A stretch of 64,000 nucleotides of DNA from Ascaphus truei. Lineage: Eukaryota; Chordata; Amphibia; Anura; Ascaphidae. Of the stretch, positions 1-11,929 are shown in pieces (positions within the stretch are counted from its first letter, which is position 1; every line of letters begins with the position of its first letter). Both the position numbers and the translations under genes were made by a program. The notes below the pieces were generated by a model, which was given only the letters and a program-made list of their open reading frames with translations, did no database searches and was not told where the DNA came from. The DNA is taken from the NCBI GenBank assembly GCA_036426205.1, contig WSYH01000856.1, positions 62,001-126,000 on the forward strand, read 5' to 3'.

Positions 1-698
1 GCTGGGTGCAAAAAATTACACCAACACAAAAATGGATATTAAATTAAAAATAAAACATTCATCTTATACTAAGCTTCTAAAAGAACAGGCGCTTGTTACT
101 CTGGAAAGCACCTCTTACGCACATACATTTGCATGCATATATATAACCATTTAAAATGTCTGCAATATTAGTGATGTCTGTGGTGAACCTGTACTTCCTT
201 CCTGGGGGAACAATGAAGACTATTAAATCCTCTTTGTACAGTAAACCCACTAGGTGTTGCAGACAGAACCCAATGCAGATGATCACTAAATATTTGCCTC
301 CAAGAAAAAATCATATGAACATGTTTTGTCAATGAAACCAATGAAGTCTAACTGATGGTATATAGCAGTCAAATTTGTTAGTGAAAAAAATAGTACAAGC
401 TAATCAGTATTGTTTTCGTTCTTTATTTCAATTATTTTCTTCTTGTTTTTAAATACTATAATCTTTTTGTATTATATGTTTTAATATACTTTGTGGTCAT
501 ATGCATTTTTAAATATCATTTCTTTCTTGATTGTTTTTGATTAAGGAATAAGAGGTTCTGTGGTTTGCTCATTGTTATTGTCTTTTGATATTTCCTTTTT
601 TGTCCTACTGTGGTTGCTGTATGTATTGCCCTTACTAACAATGCTTCACACTGCCTGCATGGATAGCTTTGCCCTCAGACGGCGCCGGGTCGTTCTTC

Positions 699-733
699 GC
701 ATGCGCGATGACGTGCATTGCGTCATGACGTCA
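699..733 (+). promoter_or_regulatory. NRF1-like core and CRE palindrome in PLE promoter segment
   Basis: GCATGCGC lies at 699-706 and the perfect CREB/ATF palindrome TGACGTCA at 726-733. The equivalent CRE positions in the sister segments are 40,694-40,701 and 53,073-53,080. Conservation in the diverged third copy suggests functional constraint in the source element. Confidence 0.55.
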
Positions 734-811
734 TCGTGCGCCCGTTTTTTGGCGCGCATCTGCCTGCAGGTAAGAGGGTATTTAATGGATGGTATTACAC
801 TATGTTTTATC

Positions 812-856
812 CTTGAAAAAGAACGCTGTGACGTTCGAAACGCGTTGGATGGGTCT
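812..856 (+). ncRNA. Degenerate hammerhead-like motif, copy a
   Basis: A stem GAACG (821-825) / CGTTC (832-836) is directly followed by GAAA (837-840) and CGCGTTGG. This reproduces stem II, the GAAA core and the start of stem III of a hammerhead. The first core strand reads CTTGAAAAA where CTGANGA is required, so self-cleavage is not expected. It starts 33 bp after a TATTTAA box. Confidence 0.45.
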
Positions 857-950
857 TTTGTCACATTAAAGTGCCCTTTTATTCTATTTTTGATTCTGGG
901 TCCTTCCTGCTCCGTTTTTGCTTGTGCGCTTTGTTTCACCATTTATCCCT

Positions 951-2164
951 TTTGTATAGTGATAATAATACCATTACTTACATTGTTGCAAGCTCATTTA
1001 GTGCCATCCTTTTCTTTTCTAACATTATATAATTGTATGTAATAAAACCATTTTTTGTGTTTTTCCCTTTCCGGGTATTCAATCAAGCGAGTATTGCTAG
1101 TGTATGAGTTTCAAGGGGGGGGGGGGTGGCAGAGGAACCTTTGTCAGAATGTGTCTAGTGGGTCGGGATCCAAAGTTACCGGGTCCCTGACAAATGTACT
1201 CGGGAATCATGCCTGATTCTCGAATACATGTAGGCACATTGTCCAGCCAATACCTCCCCTTGAAAACGTAACCGCGACTCACCACAAGGCTGCCCTGCTT
1301 CAGCATAAATCGGAAAGGAGAATGCGCTGAGGGAATCTCTAGGTTAAGGGGGTACCCCAGCTAGTGCCAAGGTGACCCACAAACAGTATATGGTTTGTGG
1401 GGACCAAACAGTACATAAGGTTGGGGGGGAATCAGAGTCCAACCTGAGTCAAAGGGAAAGCATGGGGGGACATTATGTAGACAGAAAAAAAAAAAAAAAG
1501 GAGTACATGTTTCCCTTTTCTGTCCACTGTACCCAGACTCAGAGTTTATTAAAGTGTATTTTAGTGATACAGAGAATACCCTGCTACAGCTTAGTGAAAT
1601 GTAGAGTGAGGTGCACACTAGGTAAGGTGAATATATAACAACGCAAGAACAGGAAACCTAGTTTGAGAGCACTCAATCACAGGTAGTAATTGGTGAATTG
1701 GTTAAAATTCAACTTTAATGTCTATAAACTAATATAAAATACAGGGTATTAAAAAAAATTAAATTGGAACATCTATAGTGACCCAGATTGAAATGGGAGC
1801 ACTGTATAAGTGCTCTCGACCTTGTACTAAGGTGTGTAGGTTAAGACTAGTGAGGTCTTAAGGTGAACCTATATGCTATATATAGGATAGCCTTGAGGTT
1901 CAGGCACAGTGGTGAGGCTAATTACATCACGCACTAAATCCCTATGTGTGCTAAAAAGTACATGAGACGGAACACTGTAATATAGGCAGTGTACTGCTGT
2001 AGAGCAATGATAATGAGTTGTCAGAAGGATTAGTTTTGCAGTGCAGCACTCCGCAATGCAGTCTCTGTGTCTGAATGCTGCGGTCAGAGTGAGTTGCCTG
2101 CGCTTGCTTGAGAAATGCCGCTACAGTGTATCAGAAATCAATATAGACATACACTCAGATCACA
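951..2164. other. Non-coding leader between PLE promoter segment and reading frame
   Basis: No coding sequence is recognised. The stretch includes a G-run near 1,117, an A-run near 1,485 and AT-rich sequence. It is fully duplicated in copy 2. Positions 955-1,095 also occur inverted at 39,597-39,767. Confidence 0.5.
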
Positions 2165-2833
2165 GTGTTGGACTTAATAGTTGCACAGAAAATCAAGGAA
2201 AAGGATCAGTTAGATATTCAAATAATAGATCTACAAAAGAACCTATATAGCTTCAAAGACTTAGATGGTTTTAAAGAATTTGATCTTATACTCTCTAAAA
2301 CAGTAACAGATATTGAATGTGGTATTATGTCCAAAAAACAAAGCAAATATACTAGAGACAGATATGATTATGAAAAAAAAATCAAGTTTATCACTGGCAG
2401 AGAGTAACTCCTATTCAAGATAGATCTTTCAAGAAAGATAATTCAAACACTAATTACTCCTAATAAATCAATTTTAAAGACCAAGAACATAGAGTATCCC
2501 AGTGGTGAGTCTGACTTTTCAGATGCAGAAACGGCCTCTACCCCTCATTCTGTATCCTTTGTCAGTACATTAGAGCATGATGGTCATCGTGGACGTGGTG
2601 TTTCCTTTAGAGGAAGAGGCAGAGGAAGTCGTACCTTTTGGGGTCATCAGTCTAAATCCGGTTTTGCCCCTGAATCTACCCACGATGCACATTCTTATCA
2701 TCAACAGGACCATCAACAAAGACAACAACAAAAGTCTTTCCCTTTATTACAAAAGGACACAAAAGAATCAGAAGAGGGAAGAGGGGGAGGGGGAGGAGGT
2801 TACAGGTCTGCTCCAAAAAGGAAGACATTTTGA
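2165..2833 (+). pseudogene. Penelope-like element ORF, N-terminal fragment (copy 1)
   Basis: An 80-codon frame at 2,165-2,407 encodes a charged helical stretch with many K, E and D residues. Another frame then stays open from about 2,411 to the stop near 2,832. The second part holds an RG-rich run (GRGVSFRGRGRGSRTFWG), then a His/Gln-rich stretch and a Gly-rich tract. A +1 shift brings the frame to SDFPNIINKL. In copy 2 the same frame continues, after an insertion, into a PLE reverse transcriptase, which shows what this fragment is. PLE N-terminal regions are poorly conserved, so the call rests on that continuity. Here the RT is missing: the frame runs into the insertion starting near 2,845. 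Confidence 0.7.
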
Positions 2834-2844
2834 GCGACTTTCCT

Positions 2845-3431
2845 AATATTATTAACAAGCTGATATACCTGGCGTTGCCCGTGATGTAATGTTCTGGCTC
2901 CTCCATCCTCCCTCTCAACTCCCTTCCCCCCCTCTTCACAGCTGTTCAGAGCTGCGCCCTTCCCCCCACTTTTCCCAGCTCCGATTCCCCCCCCCCCTTC
3001 AAATCGTTGTTTCCCCCCCCCCCCCCCCGTCCCACCCCCCCCCCCCCCCCCCCCCGTTCACAGCTCCGTGCCCCCCGTGTGTTTGGCAGCTGAGCTGACT
3101 GAGGGGGGAAGTGTGTGTCAGTCAGTCAGTGAGTGTGTGTCAGTCATTGTGTGTGTCAATCAGTGTGTGTCAGTCAGTGAGTGTTTGTCAGTCAGTAGTG
3201 TGTGTGTCAGTGAGTGCCTGTCAGTCAGTGAGTGTGTGTCAGTCAGTCAGTGAGTGTGTGTGTGTCAGTCAATGTGTCAGTCAATATGTATTTATGTGTG
3301 GGCTTCCCCCCCTCTCCTGACTCCCTCTCCCCCCCTCTCTCCTGACTCCCTCCCCCCCTGCTGACTGGCGGTGGCGCGCTAGTGTCGGCGGCGAGTGGAA
3401 AGGTGAGGTGCTGCTGAGAGGGGGGGGGGGA
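2845..3431 (-). mobile_element. Non-autonomous insertion with C-rich and CAGT-rich core (copy 1, partial)
   Basis: The insertion interrupts the PLE frame after NIINKL. Read on the minus strand it ends CACGGGCAACGCCAGG and then TATATCAGCTTGTTAATA. The same GGGCAACG-type end bounds the simple-sequence block at 35,850-35,867. Inside are C-runs (about 2,988-3,056) and a degenerate (GTCA)(GTGT) array (about 3,108-3,285). The full-length version in copy 2 spans about 42,795-43,915. I do not recognise the family. Confidence 0.55.
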
Positions 3432-3699
3432 CACGTTCACCAAAAAAGTGTAACATTTCCCCGCTCGTGTTGCAAATTATGCAGGGACACCCTGGGCTAA
3501 GGCTTGAGAGTTGGTGGATGTCACGATCTCAGCGGCCAGGTGGACGCAGCCTAATTTTGCAAGAACGAGATGGTGAAGTATTGTAAGTATTAGGTCGGCT
3601 TATAGTGCCGGACGACGCACTATATGCGGCGGCCTTAGACATATTTGTATTTACATTGTATACCGTTAATAAGGGTTTTTTTTTTCCATGGGATTTTGA

Positions 3700-3776
3700 T
3701 TACCACAGGCAGGGGGGGCCGAGAAATTTCATGGATAAAAAAGGGGGGCTCGGCATAAAAAGTTTGCTCACCCCTG
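3700..3776 (-). mobile_element. hAT transposon terminus (fragment)
   Basis: Read on the minus strand this begins CAGGGGTGAGCAAACTTTTT and continues into GCCGAGCCCCCC. That is the typical end of vertebrate Charlie-like hAT elements. No partner end or transposase is visible nearby, so it is a fragment. Confidence 0.6.
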
Positions 3777-6445
3777 CAATAGGCCATAAAGTGAAGCCTC
3801 TATTATGTTAACTTTAAAATCCACTGCAATATAAAAATCCCTCTTTACATTATAAAGCCCTTTTAAAAGTTGTAATATACACACAAACACACATGTAAAG
3901 TTTTGGTTTTACAACATATGGTTAAGATATATTATATTATATATATAATATTTATGGAGAGATATTAAAATAAAATAGACACGTGTTCTAGTTCAAACTG
4001 ATGCAGACAGGGAGTAACAGACTTTCAAATACAAACAGAAATTTATGAGGAAAAAAAACTTGTACTTTTGCAGGTGTGTGTGTGAATTGAATTATAGGAT
4101 GTGTAAGACAGTATTTAAGACAGTGCTCTATTGTATTTTCAAGAAAAACACCAATGTTACTTATTAAAAGTTTAGCTAGTTTTGGAAACGAGATAAAAAA
4201 GTGATACATTGTTTGCAGACTAAACGCCTAATCACAAAAAACACAAACGTTTAAACCAATTATTTGCAAAAAAATCCAATGGTGGTTGAAAAAAGGGTTT
4301 AAAGTTGATATTTTTATGACCTTGAAAAGGAAACACAGCAAATAAATGTTACGCATTGACAGTCATTCGATGAGCAAAGAACAGGCGCTGCAGACATCTT
4401 TTGTGTTAATATGCAAGGTGATGAATTGTTAAAAAATATTGAATCCGCACCACAGAGGCGTATGAAAAGTCATGGAGAGCAGAAGCTATTTTGTCGACCT
4501 CAGGGACACAAAGCGAACACCGGTCAAATCTCTGAGTTTGATTAGAGCAAAGATCACTTATATCAAGAAAATGGGATGCCGCAATTTTAAATCCTCAGTA
4601 AGATTCACTTATCAACTAATGAGTGTTTGAACGTGTGCAGGATAACTAGGAAGACAGGTATGGTTTCTGGAAGATTGCCAAGGATAAACATTTCACCAGG
4701 AAAGAGGGACACAAATAATATTGGAGAATGGAATATTTATCCTAATGCCAAAAGCAAATGGCTCGCTACTTACTGTTCCGGTGATAATCGATACATGACT
4801 TGCAAATCGGCACCTCCTCCAATTCCTGAAAACCCCACCATTGTACAAGAACATAACTATATGCTTATGTACCAAGCCTTTCAGCTGAACGCATGGAATG
4901 GGTACTGAAGAAAGAACCTACCTCCGGACCAATTGTTTGAAAGATAAGCAGTGGACGATTTTTAGAGCGCTGCCTGAGGAGATGCTGTTGTCCTTACTGG
5001 ATAAGCGTGGGTCAGCGGTGGATGCAAAATGCCTTGCATTTCTGGACAGCGACCAGTTGCAGGCAGAAGAAAGATTAATTCTCGAAGAATGGTAAAATAT
5101 AACAATACGTGATGCGTTTGACTCTGCGTTTAATTTTTTTTTTTTTTTTAACCACCATTTTCACTGTCAATGCGTGGATAACAGCGTACATTCAGACGCA
5201 TAACATGTAGCGATCCACAAACAAATTGTTTCCTATTAAACAAAATATAGTAGAAACTGAAAGAGTTTAGTACACATTGCTGACGGGATAAATATACGCA
5301 CTTTCATCCCTTTAAACATGATTAGAACATTACATAACTCAACACATACCTGTTGTTATATGCAAAATATACCAAAAAAAAAAACCGGGTCCACCACGTA
5401 TGACGTGGGACCCTTGTCATGGGCCAAGGCGTTCTAAAAAGGATTACGGATGTAAGTCCCACCCCTCCAAGCGAAGGCGCGATTCAAAGCCATTGGTTTG
5501 TGTGGTTTTGTTATAGTTACGGTAACTGCACTTGTCTACACTGGGGGCGTTCACTGGGCATTAGCGAATGTAATGCGTGGGGAGTGTTATCGGGTTTCAC
5601 GCTGGGTGCTTACATGACGTCACAACGATGGCATTTTGCGCATCGTGTTATCGGCCGTGCTTTCGTCCAAAACACGTCTGTTAAAAGAATACAGATGTAC
5701 TCGGTTAGAACGAATGTAGTTTAGTCTTCATTGTATTTGACATAAAGATGTTTATGTGTAATGGTATTTTCAACATGTTATTGAACGCACACCGACGCAT
5801 TTGTTATTGCGATGCGCTAAACAGTTAGTCGACCAAGCGTGAAGTGCGTGCGCCACACTAAGATGTGCCGCGCACATTTGTCAGTATACAGGCAACGTTC
5901 ACTTCCTTACTACATAGTTATGCTGCTACAAATTTAATGAAAATTACATACTGATGTCACTTGTACTTTCTAACATATAAGTCGAATGACGTGTGTATGT
6001 AAACAATCATATCGAGCTGGGGAACGCGGTGTCAGGTACATATATAGTAAGGGTGCCATCTTTGGACTCATGGGTGTGCTGGATTTCAAGAGATGTGGGG
6101 GAAGATACAATCGGATTCAATGTATGATTTCCAAGAAGGTCTACTTTTATATGAGATGATTGTGAGGAGGAGCCCACCGACTACATACTAATATGGAACT
6201 AAATTTTATATTGCTTGCAGCGCTTATTACAAACAATAAAATGTGATACCCTATGCCTATATTGCATAAGCACTTAAGTAAAACATAATGATGTTTGCAA
6301 AACAGGGCCATCATGAAGTTATATTGATGATTCTTAATTAGCTACTAGATTTATGGCATGGTGTGGTTTAATTAACAACCATCCCACTCTGCTAACACAT
6401 TTGGTATTCTATGTGTAATGGAACGTATGGACGTCGAAACTATGT
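3777..6445. other. AT-rich, gene-poor stretch with two unassigned short reading frames
   Basis: Nothing is convincingly recognised. Two overlapping plus-strand frames (4,627-4,908, 93 codons; 4,898-5,095, 65 codons) have ordinary amino-acid composition. The second includes LPEEMLLSLLDKRG. I cannot link them to a family, and no splice or promoter signals tie them together. A TGACGTCA palindrome occurs at 5,615-5,622. Words such as ACGCATTGACAG recur near 4,350 and, inverted, near 5,165, which hints at a decayed mobile element. Confidence 0.3.
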
Positions 6446-6484
6446 AACAATAATAATATAATAATAATAATAATAATAATAATA
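6446..6484. repeat. (TAA)n microsatellite
   Basis: About twelve near-perfect TAA units lie immediately upstream of the SINE-like segment. Confidence 0.9.
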
Positions 6485-6725
6485 GGCGTAGCATGTTCTG
6501 TATAGCGCTGCTAGTTGTACGACATCCGCTTTACAGACACATTTCAGGCTGAGGGCCCTGGCCCGGGGAGTCTGGAGCGTACAATTTTTTTTTTGGCAGC
6601 ATGAGGCACAGAGGAGATAAAGTGACTTGGCCAAGGTCACAAGGAGCCGACACCGGGATTTTGAACCAGAATCCCCTGCTCAAATCTCAGTGCCAGTGTT
6701 GTGTCTGACTCACTGAGCAATCCTT
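6485..6725 (+). mobile_element. MIR/L2-like SINE-type element
   Basis: It contains GAGGCACAGAGGAGATAAAG, then a GTGACTTGGCCAAGGTCACA block, and GGGATTTTGAACCAGAATCC. These are characteristic of MIR/L2-derived conserved segments in vertebrates. It ends in a pyrimidine-rich CACTGAGCAATCCTTCTC. The exact family is uncertain. Confidence 0.6.
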
Positions 6726-8280
6726 CTCACAAGTAAGGACACTTACAACCAACTAGCATTTATTGTATAAAAATTATTGTACATGGGTATGTTGATAAAA
6801 TGGTTTGGGACTGTAGCAAAATATGTTATTGCCTTAGATGGTGTTGGTCCCCTACAGCATGAGGTTCTGAATATTACATCAACCTCATGTAATGAGTACG
6901 TTTCGTGTATGATTTCTAACCTAACTAACTTATAGTTACTGTGTTTAATTAAAACGTTCTAAAAGAAATAGTACAGTCAAGATGAGGATATAAGCTACCA
7001 TACTAAAGCTGCTGTATCTTTTGCGGTGTTGGTTGATACAGGGATCATACACAAATTGATACAGCCACAAACAGTTGTCTTAAAAGTGTGTGCTATGACT
7101 ATGTGCCACGTGATTAGTTACAATTGTCAGAATACTGGATAATATCACATGATATGTGCTGAAAGTGACGTGATTGACATTCAAAATATTCCACATGTTA
7201 ATCAGTGGGAATTAGAAATGCCAAAATTAACAGTAACATTGCGCACAAAATTGTGGTTTCTGTTACGTTTTACACTTGGTACTGTAGGACAAATCACACA
7301 CGTGTGACTATACATACACATGTCACAAATTACATAATGTTGACTATTAATTCCTGCATTAATAAACACCTAAATTGACCTAAATATAAGGATTGTAGTA
7401 AGCATTGTGTGTGATTACAGGCATTCTGAATGGCGTGTTATATCAGTCTCAATTTAATCGTGATTGAATGAGCTCACGTAAGTAACAATAAGTACAGTTA
7501 TATACCTTTCTCCAAACAACTCTAATTACATTAATGGAATTTATAAGGAAACATACCATAAAATGTGATTGAATGGGAGGCTAAGTAATCATTTTCTAAT
7601 ACAATGCACATGAAACCTCAAGAGTAGCTAAAGCATATACAGTATAGACAAGTACATGTATGGTACATTTGTCTTTATAAACCAATATGTTGGTTTATAC
7701 TTCAAATAATTATAGGAAGATTGAGGTAGGCACATCTTATGCCAGATGTCAGGACAACTATACTACCCATGATCAGTCATACTGGAGATTACCTATAATG
7801 CCATGGAACAATATATAAATGCAAACATTGACATGACATCTCAGTACCGTAAGCAACACAGCAAAGTGTTGTATTTGCTGTTCAATGTGCCCCCCAACCA
7901 TGTATATTAATGACATTCCAAATGATAAAGCAGGCTGGGGAACACATCATAGGATGTACATGTTACATGCCACCAATAACATTGTATGTAAGCATACTAG
8001 AAGAAATGATGACTTATGGCATTATGTGTATTGTGTTTGCATAAGGAACAACACAATGCTAAAAAATTACTGCTTTGTTACCCCAGTTGTATTCACAACA
8101 CACAAATAATGTACATGAAGAGGGATATATAACGGTGCAACAATAACAGACCGGTGCCACATTCCCTTTGTGAACACAGCAGAGAAAAGGAAAGGCGTGC
8201 AAACCCATATTCATCTGTGCCAACAGAAGGTTATATAAAAAAAGAGTATTGTTATATAACAAATTAATATATAAAAGTAG
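6726..8280. other. AT-rich stretch, no gene seen
   Basis: No coding or RNA gene is supported. A 74-codon plus-strand frame at 7,885-8,109 shows no recognisable motif. Confidence 0.5.
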
Positions 8281-8284
8281 TACT

Positions 8285-9640
8285 AGGAACATATAGTTTT
8301 CCTTACAAGAAAAAAAATGAATTGATGAGAGATTATGGCGTGTTCTGCCACCAATGGCTTTTGTTCATTTTCAGAAGCTACATGGGTGGGATGATCGTAT
8401 ACCAAAGGCTTAGCTAGTCTGAGTGGACATTGTGCCTGAGTGCAAATTGTGCAAAATGCAACAGGCAAGGATAATATTCAGACACTTTTTGAGGCTTGTA
8501 TAGAAGAGCCCCACCAGTTAGTACAGACACCTAAATCTGCGTCTTGAGTAGGCCAAAAGGTCTCTCTATCAACAGATCTTGTAGATTATGGGCGCATTGT
8601 ACCTCTCCATGCTTCAGGTTTGAGGGTTTTTTAGCCACCGGGGAGTTCAGAGACACGGATTCTAATTCGTTTCCTGAGTCAACATAGAATGAATTGGAGC
8701 AACATATAAGGCCATTAGTGATCAAATTTCTACAATGCAACAGTCCTAAATAAAGAATGTGTTTTGTGTTATGAACATTAAAGTGTGTACTCACCCAGCA
8801 GCCAAACCAGTTCAAAATGTACCTCTTCGAACGCATGGAACGACCTGAAGAGTTCCTCAGATAGAGGAATGTGACTGGAACCAAGGGAATTTGGGTACCA
8901 CATGCATTACATCATCGTAGTTGGCATCCACATCACCACCTGTACAGTGAGTGAATGGTTGTTTTTGCTTACGATTGCGGTAAACATGATCACTATGACG
9001 AGGTGCAACAAAGCAACATGGGTGTGGGGGTGGGGCGTGCAATCGATTGCACCAGCACACATTAGGTATCATGCTCTATTATAAAAGCAGTCCGCCTTCC
9101 AGCCACCTGTCGCTCTGTAGGAAAATGAATATAATTCCGAGGCGCGTCATGAGTGCATAGAAAAACTGGGTCAAGCCCGTCGAGAAATGTAGATTGCGAG
9201 ACCCCGACCCACTATGCCCACAGTTGTCTGGAATGACGCGGCAGCAAGATAATGTAATGAGCAACAGCATTTTAACAAGCCCCAGGGGACATGCACGGAC
9301 CTATGGCTGTCACAAAATCTAAAATCTTCCCCTTATTTCTTCATTAAAAAGAGATAAGATTGCTGACTGAACTCAACGATTAGCCGACTTAAATATCTCC
9401 TACCACTCATCCACATTCTCACAGGGTCTCTCCCTGTACACACGCGGAAGGGCAAAACTGTCTCCTCTGTCTCTCTTCTGATCTCCTGGCCCTTACCTGT
9501 CCTCGGCCTGTCCCTCTTCCATGTCCCCTGTCGGGATCCGCGGCCTGTCCCTGTCACTGTCCATCGGTCTGTCCCTCCCTTGCCCTTACATTCTTGATCA
9601 AGCAAGATGTCATAGGAAAAGAATGGCCTCCGTTCTCCTA
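8285..9640 (-). pseudogene. PIF/Harbinger transposase (HARBI1-like), decayed
   Basis: Harbinger-family transposases are DDE nucleases that mobilise elements with 3-bp target duplications. Read on the minus strand, pieces of the family appear in the right order in shifting frames. A segment resembling ATGSFQ...GVSQSTFSR, then the IHFPTERQVA equivalent, lies at about 9,250-9,080. DHVYRNRKQK at about 9,000 is followed by VDANYDDVMHVVPKFPW, containing the second acidic residue region. ERPFGLLKTQI at about 8,560-8,531 contains the expected catalytic Glu. The 8,531-8,884 frame is the longest intact part. Several frameshifts and stops make it inactive. A CT-rich insertion (9,410-9,590) breaks the N-terminus. 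No terminal inverted repeats could be assigned. Confidence 0.75.
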
Positions 9641-9659
9641 AACAATCGCCCAACATTTT

Positions 9660-11705
9660 GAAATGAGTAGCTGTGAATGAGCAGGTAATGGGCGTCCTCG
9701 TCTTTTAAATAGGTATGGATGATGTAGGTGACAATTAGTAAAATGCAAGGTGTTACATTAACATAATAAGTACTTCTGTGGCAAGCTGGTGCAGTTGATC
9801 TTAGAATATTGTTTGGTGTATTCTGCAGGGAATGATGATATTTGCAAGGATTGACGTGTGAAGCTTTGTAAAAACATTGTTGCAAATAAATAGTGTAATG
9901 TGCAATGCATGTCAAAACTTCTGAATGCCAACAGTCAGTCATGTAATTAGACAACAAAAGGCTGAGATTGAAGTGGCGAAAAGTTTGGTGTAACATGTGT
10001 AATTAGCCCATGTTATGTCTACATGTTGACAACAATGAATAGTGGGGTGTGCATATGCAGGCATTCTGTAATGAGTGATCGTTGCTATAGAAGTAGAGTT
10101 ACAGGTGTCACAAATGATGGAATTACTGTTACATGTGTGTAGTAAGTTAGGTTGAATTGCTTGTAATGCAACGGTATAATTGTAAACATGCAATGTGAGG
10201 CGCGTCAAAAGTGACGTCAGAAAATAGGGAGGACCAAACCTAGATTGTAAACATGAGAATAAAGATGTACATGAACGTTTAAGATGACGTCACACATTAC
10301 AAGATTGTGTAATGTAAAGGAAACATGAATATACGGTGTATGTGGGGGACAGTGGTGACTCCTGTAAAAGAATTGTCGCTCAATTTCCATGAAAATGTGT
10401 GATATGATTTGAGTTCTCCTTTTTTAAGAGTGAGTATAGTATTTTGCCTTGACACATCATCACATGATTGAGTAATGTGATCACGCAAATGCTGAATGAA
10501 AACATGTAAAAGTAGAGTGTTATGCAAATAATACCAAATTCAGCCGTGACACAATGCAGGCAGGCCCCCCCCACACTGGAATGCAAAAGAGTTTGTATTG
10601 TTGAGCAATTGAAACGTAAACAGTACTATACGGTGTTATCGTCCCGCTCCGATTGACGTCCATTGATGTACAGAAGAGTTTTTTTTCTAAGTGCCGCTTC
10701 GGCAGCTCTTAGCGATTGTTCTCCCCTCAAACTTGCCAACTTTAGGTGGCGGGAGATATGGCCAATAAAATCTCAATTTCGTACGTGCCGATCAGCACCC
10801 AGAATAGCTGTGATTTTGCGTACTTGAATCCACAGATTTAAAAATGGCGATTCAGTGGCGAAAACAGGTTATCGGAAGCGAATGGCCAATAACAAATTAT
10901 AGCCTACGAAAAACTGGCGAAATCAAGCATTACGGCGCTTCTTACTGGAATCTCAACCCAATTTTGGCTATAAAATGCGATAAAATCCTTATCAAATCGC
11001 TTAAGCACATGGAGGCACGATGTCCCCTAAGGCGGTTAGTTAAATGAGGGAGTGGAATTTGGAGGCCAATCTATTGAATCTTAGCTCACCCACCCTCTGT
11101 ACCAGGGGATGTATAATTTATTCTCTGTATCTCTGTTTTACTTCTTATCTCCGATTTTTATCAGGTACATATTTTTATGCAAGTAATGATGGGTCATTTT
11201 AAGGCGACCTTAATATGTGTTTCTTTTGTATTCCAGTATGTGTAATTATTTATGCTAGGTTTTGTCTATATGTAGTTTATATTAAATCGGTAGTGTTTTT
11301 TTTGTTTTTGTAATAAAGTTGTGGTTTTTAAAAAGGAAACTACACAGTATTCCCTATCACGGCCAGACCATTAACTATATAGATGAGTGGTCATATCCCT
11401 AAATGGTTGACCATAAGGTATTTATGTGAGGTATTTAAGCACTATGGGAATGCGCCTAATTATTCTGAAGGACGTAGTTAATTCTACGAAAATAGTTGGA
11501 GTAAAAGTCGATTGCCGGTATATCTGCTTACATTGCATTTGTCTATGTATAGCTGTCATGTTTTTATTTCACCGTGTGTTGTTTGGGGGACACTGGTGAG
11601 AGACTGTTGTAAGACTGTTCAAACTTCCCTATGGAATCCACCACTGCTGTTGTAGACAGTGAAATCATTACACAGCGGACCCGCGACGGAGCGGCCATCG
11701 TGGCA
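9660..11705. other. AT-rich stretch, no gene seen
   Basis: TGACGTCA occurs at about 10,212 and 10,284. A 67-codon plus-strand frame at 10,844-11,047 has no recognisable domain. This could be the remainder of the Harbinger element, but no ends were found. Confidence 0.4.
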
Positions 11706-11709
11706 GCTG

Positions 11710-11929
11710 AGGGCACCCAGAGCTGCGTTTTAACATCTGTGCAGAGGATACACCTGCCGCGGTACAGGAGCAGCTCATATCGCAGGGAAGCAGGAGTGAT
11801 TTCACCGAGCCCCAGTACCAGCTGCTGAACCTGCTGCAGGAAGGGAAAATCCCCTTGGGAGTGAAAAGACTGACGTCCTTCTGCCCCAGAATCACACTTA
11901 GCTTGCGACAGAAGAGGAGGGAAGAATAG
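11710..11929 (+). other. Unassigned 70-odd-codon open frame, exon-like
   Basis: After an in-frame TGA near 11,709 the frame stays open to TAG at 11,929. It reads HPELRFNICAEDTPAAVQEQ, then a segment with FTEPQYQLLNLLQEGKIPLG, and finishes with a basic RQKRREE tail. It has no N-terminal Met in this frame. Composition is balanced and the locale is GC-richer than its surroundings. It could be the 5' part of the gypsy element downstream, or a captured host exon. I do not recognise the family. Confidence 0.25.

Larger units (their letters stand above)
540..950 (+). repeat. Penelope-like element promoter segment (pLTR-like), copy a
   Basis: The same block recurs at 40,500-40,945 and, more diverged, at 52,960-53,300. 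It contains in order a GCATGCGC core, a TGACGTCA palindrome, a CAG/GTAAGA splice-donor-like string, a TATTTAA box at 779-785 and a stem-loop ending in GAAACGCGTTGG. A PLE reading frame follows about 1.2 kb downstream. PLEs are known to carry pseudo-LTRs with hammerhead ribozymes, so I read this as the 5' promoter segment of the PLE in this duplication. The family assignment is inference. Confidence 0.6.
1..3431 (+). repeat. Long direct duplication, copy 1 (truncated by window edge)
   Basis: This stretch matches 39,985-43,379 in the same orientation from the first base to the G-run near 3,431, where the two copies diverge. The copies share a PLE promoter-like segment, an approximately 1.2-kb non-coding leader, a PLE N-terminal reading frame and the left part of a C-rich/CAGT-rich insertion. 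Most differences are one-base insertions or deletions, often outside homopolymers, and there are few substitutions. Copy 1 keeps longer open frames than copy 2. Because it starts at the window edge, its true left boundary is not visible. Confidence 0.93.

Noticed and set aside
560..1042. 160-codon open frame at the PLE promoter segment
   Set aside because: It overlaps the conserved CRE, TATA-like and hammerhead-like elements, and its frame is not preserved in copy 2 or at 53 kb.
4270..5180. Inverted words (AATGGTGGTT, ACGCATTGACAG) as terminal inverted repeats of a MITE
   Set aside because: The words occur in different order on the two sides, so a simple inverted repeat does not fit.
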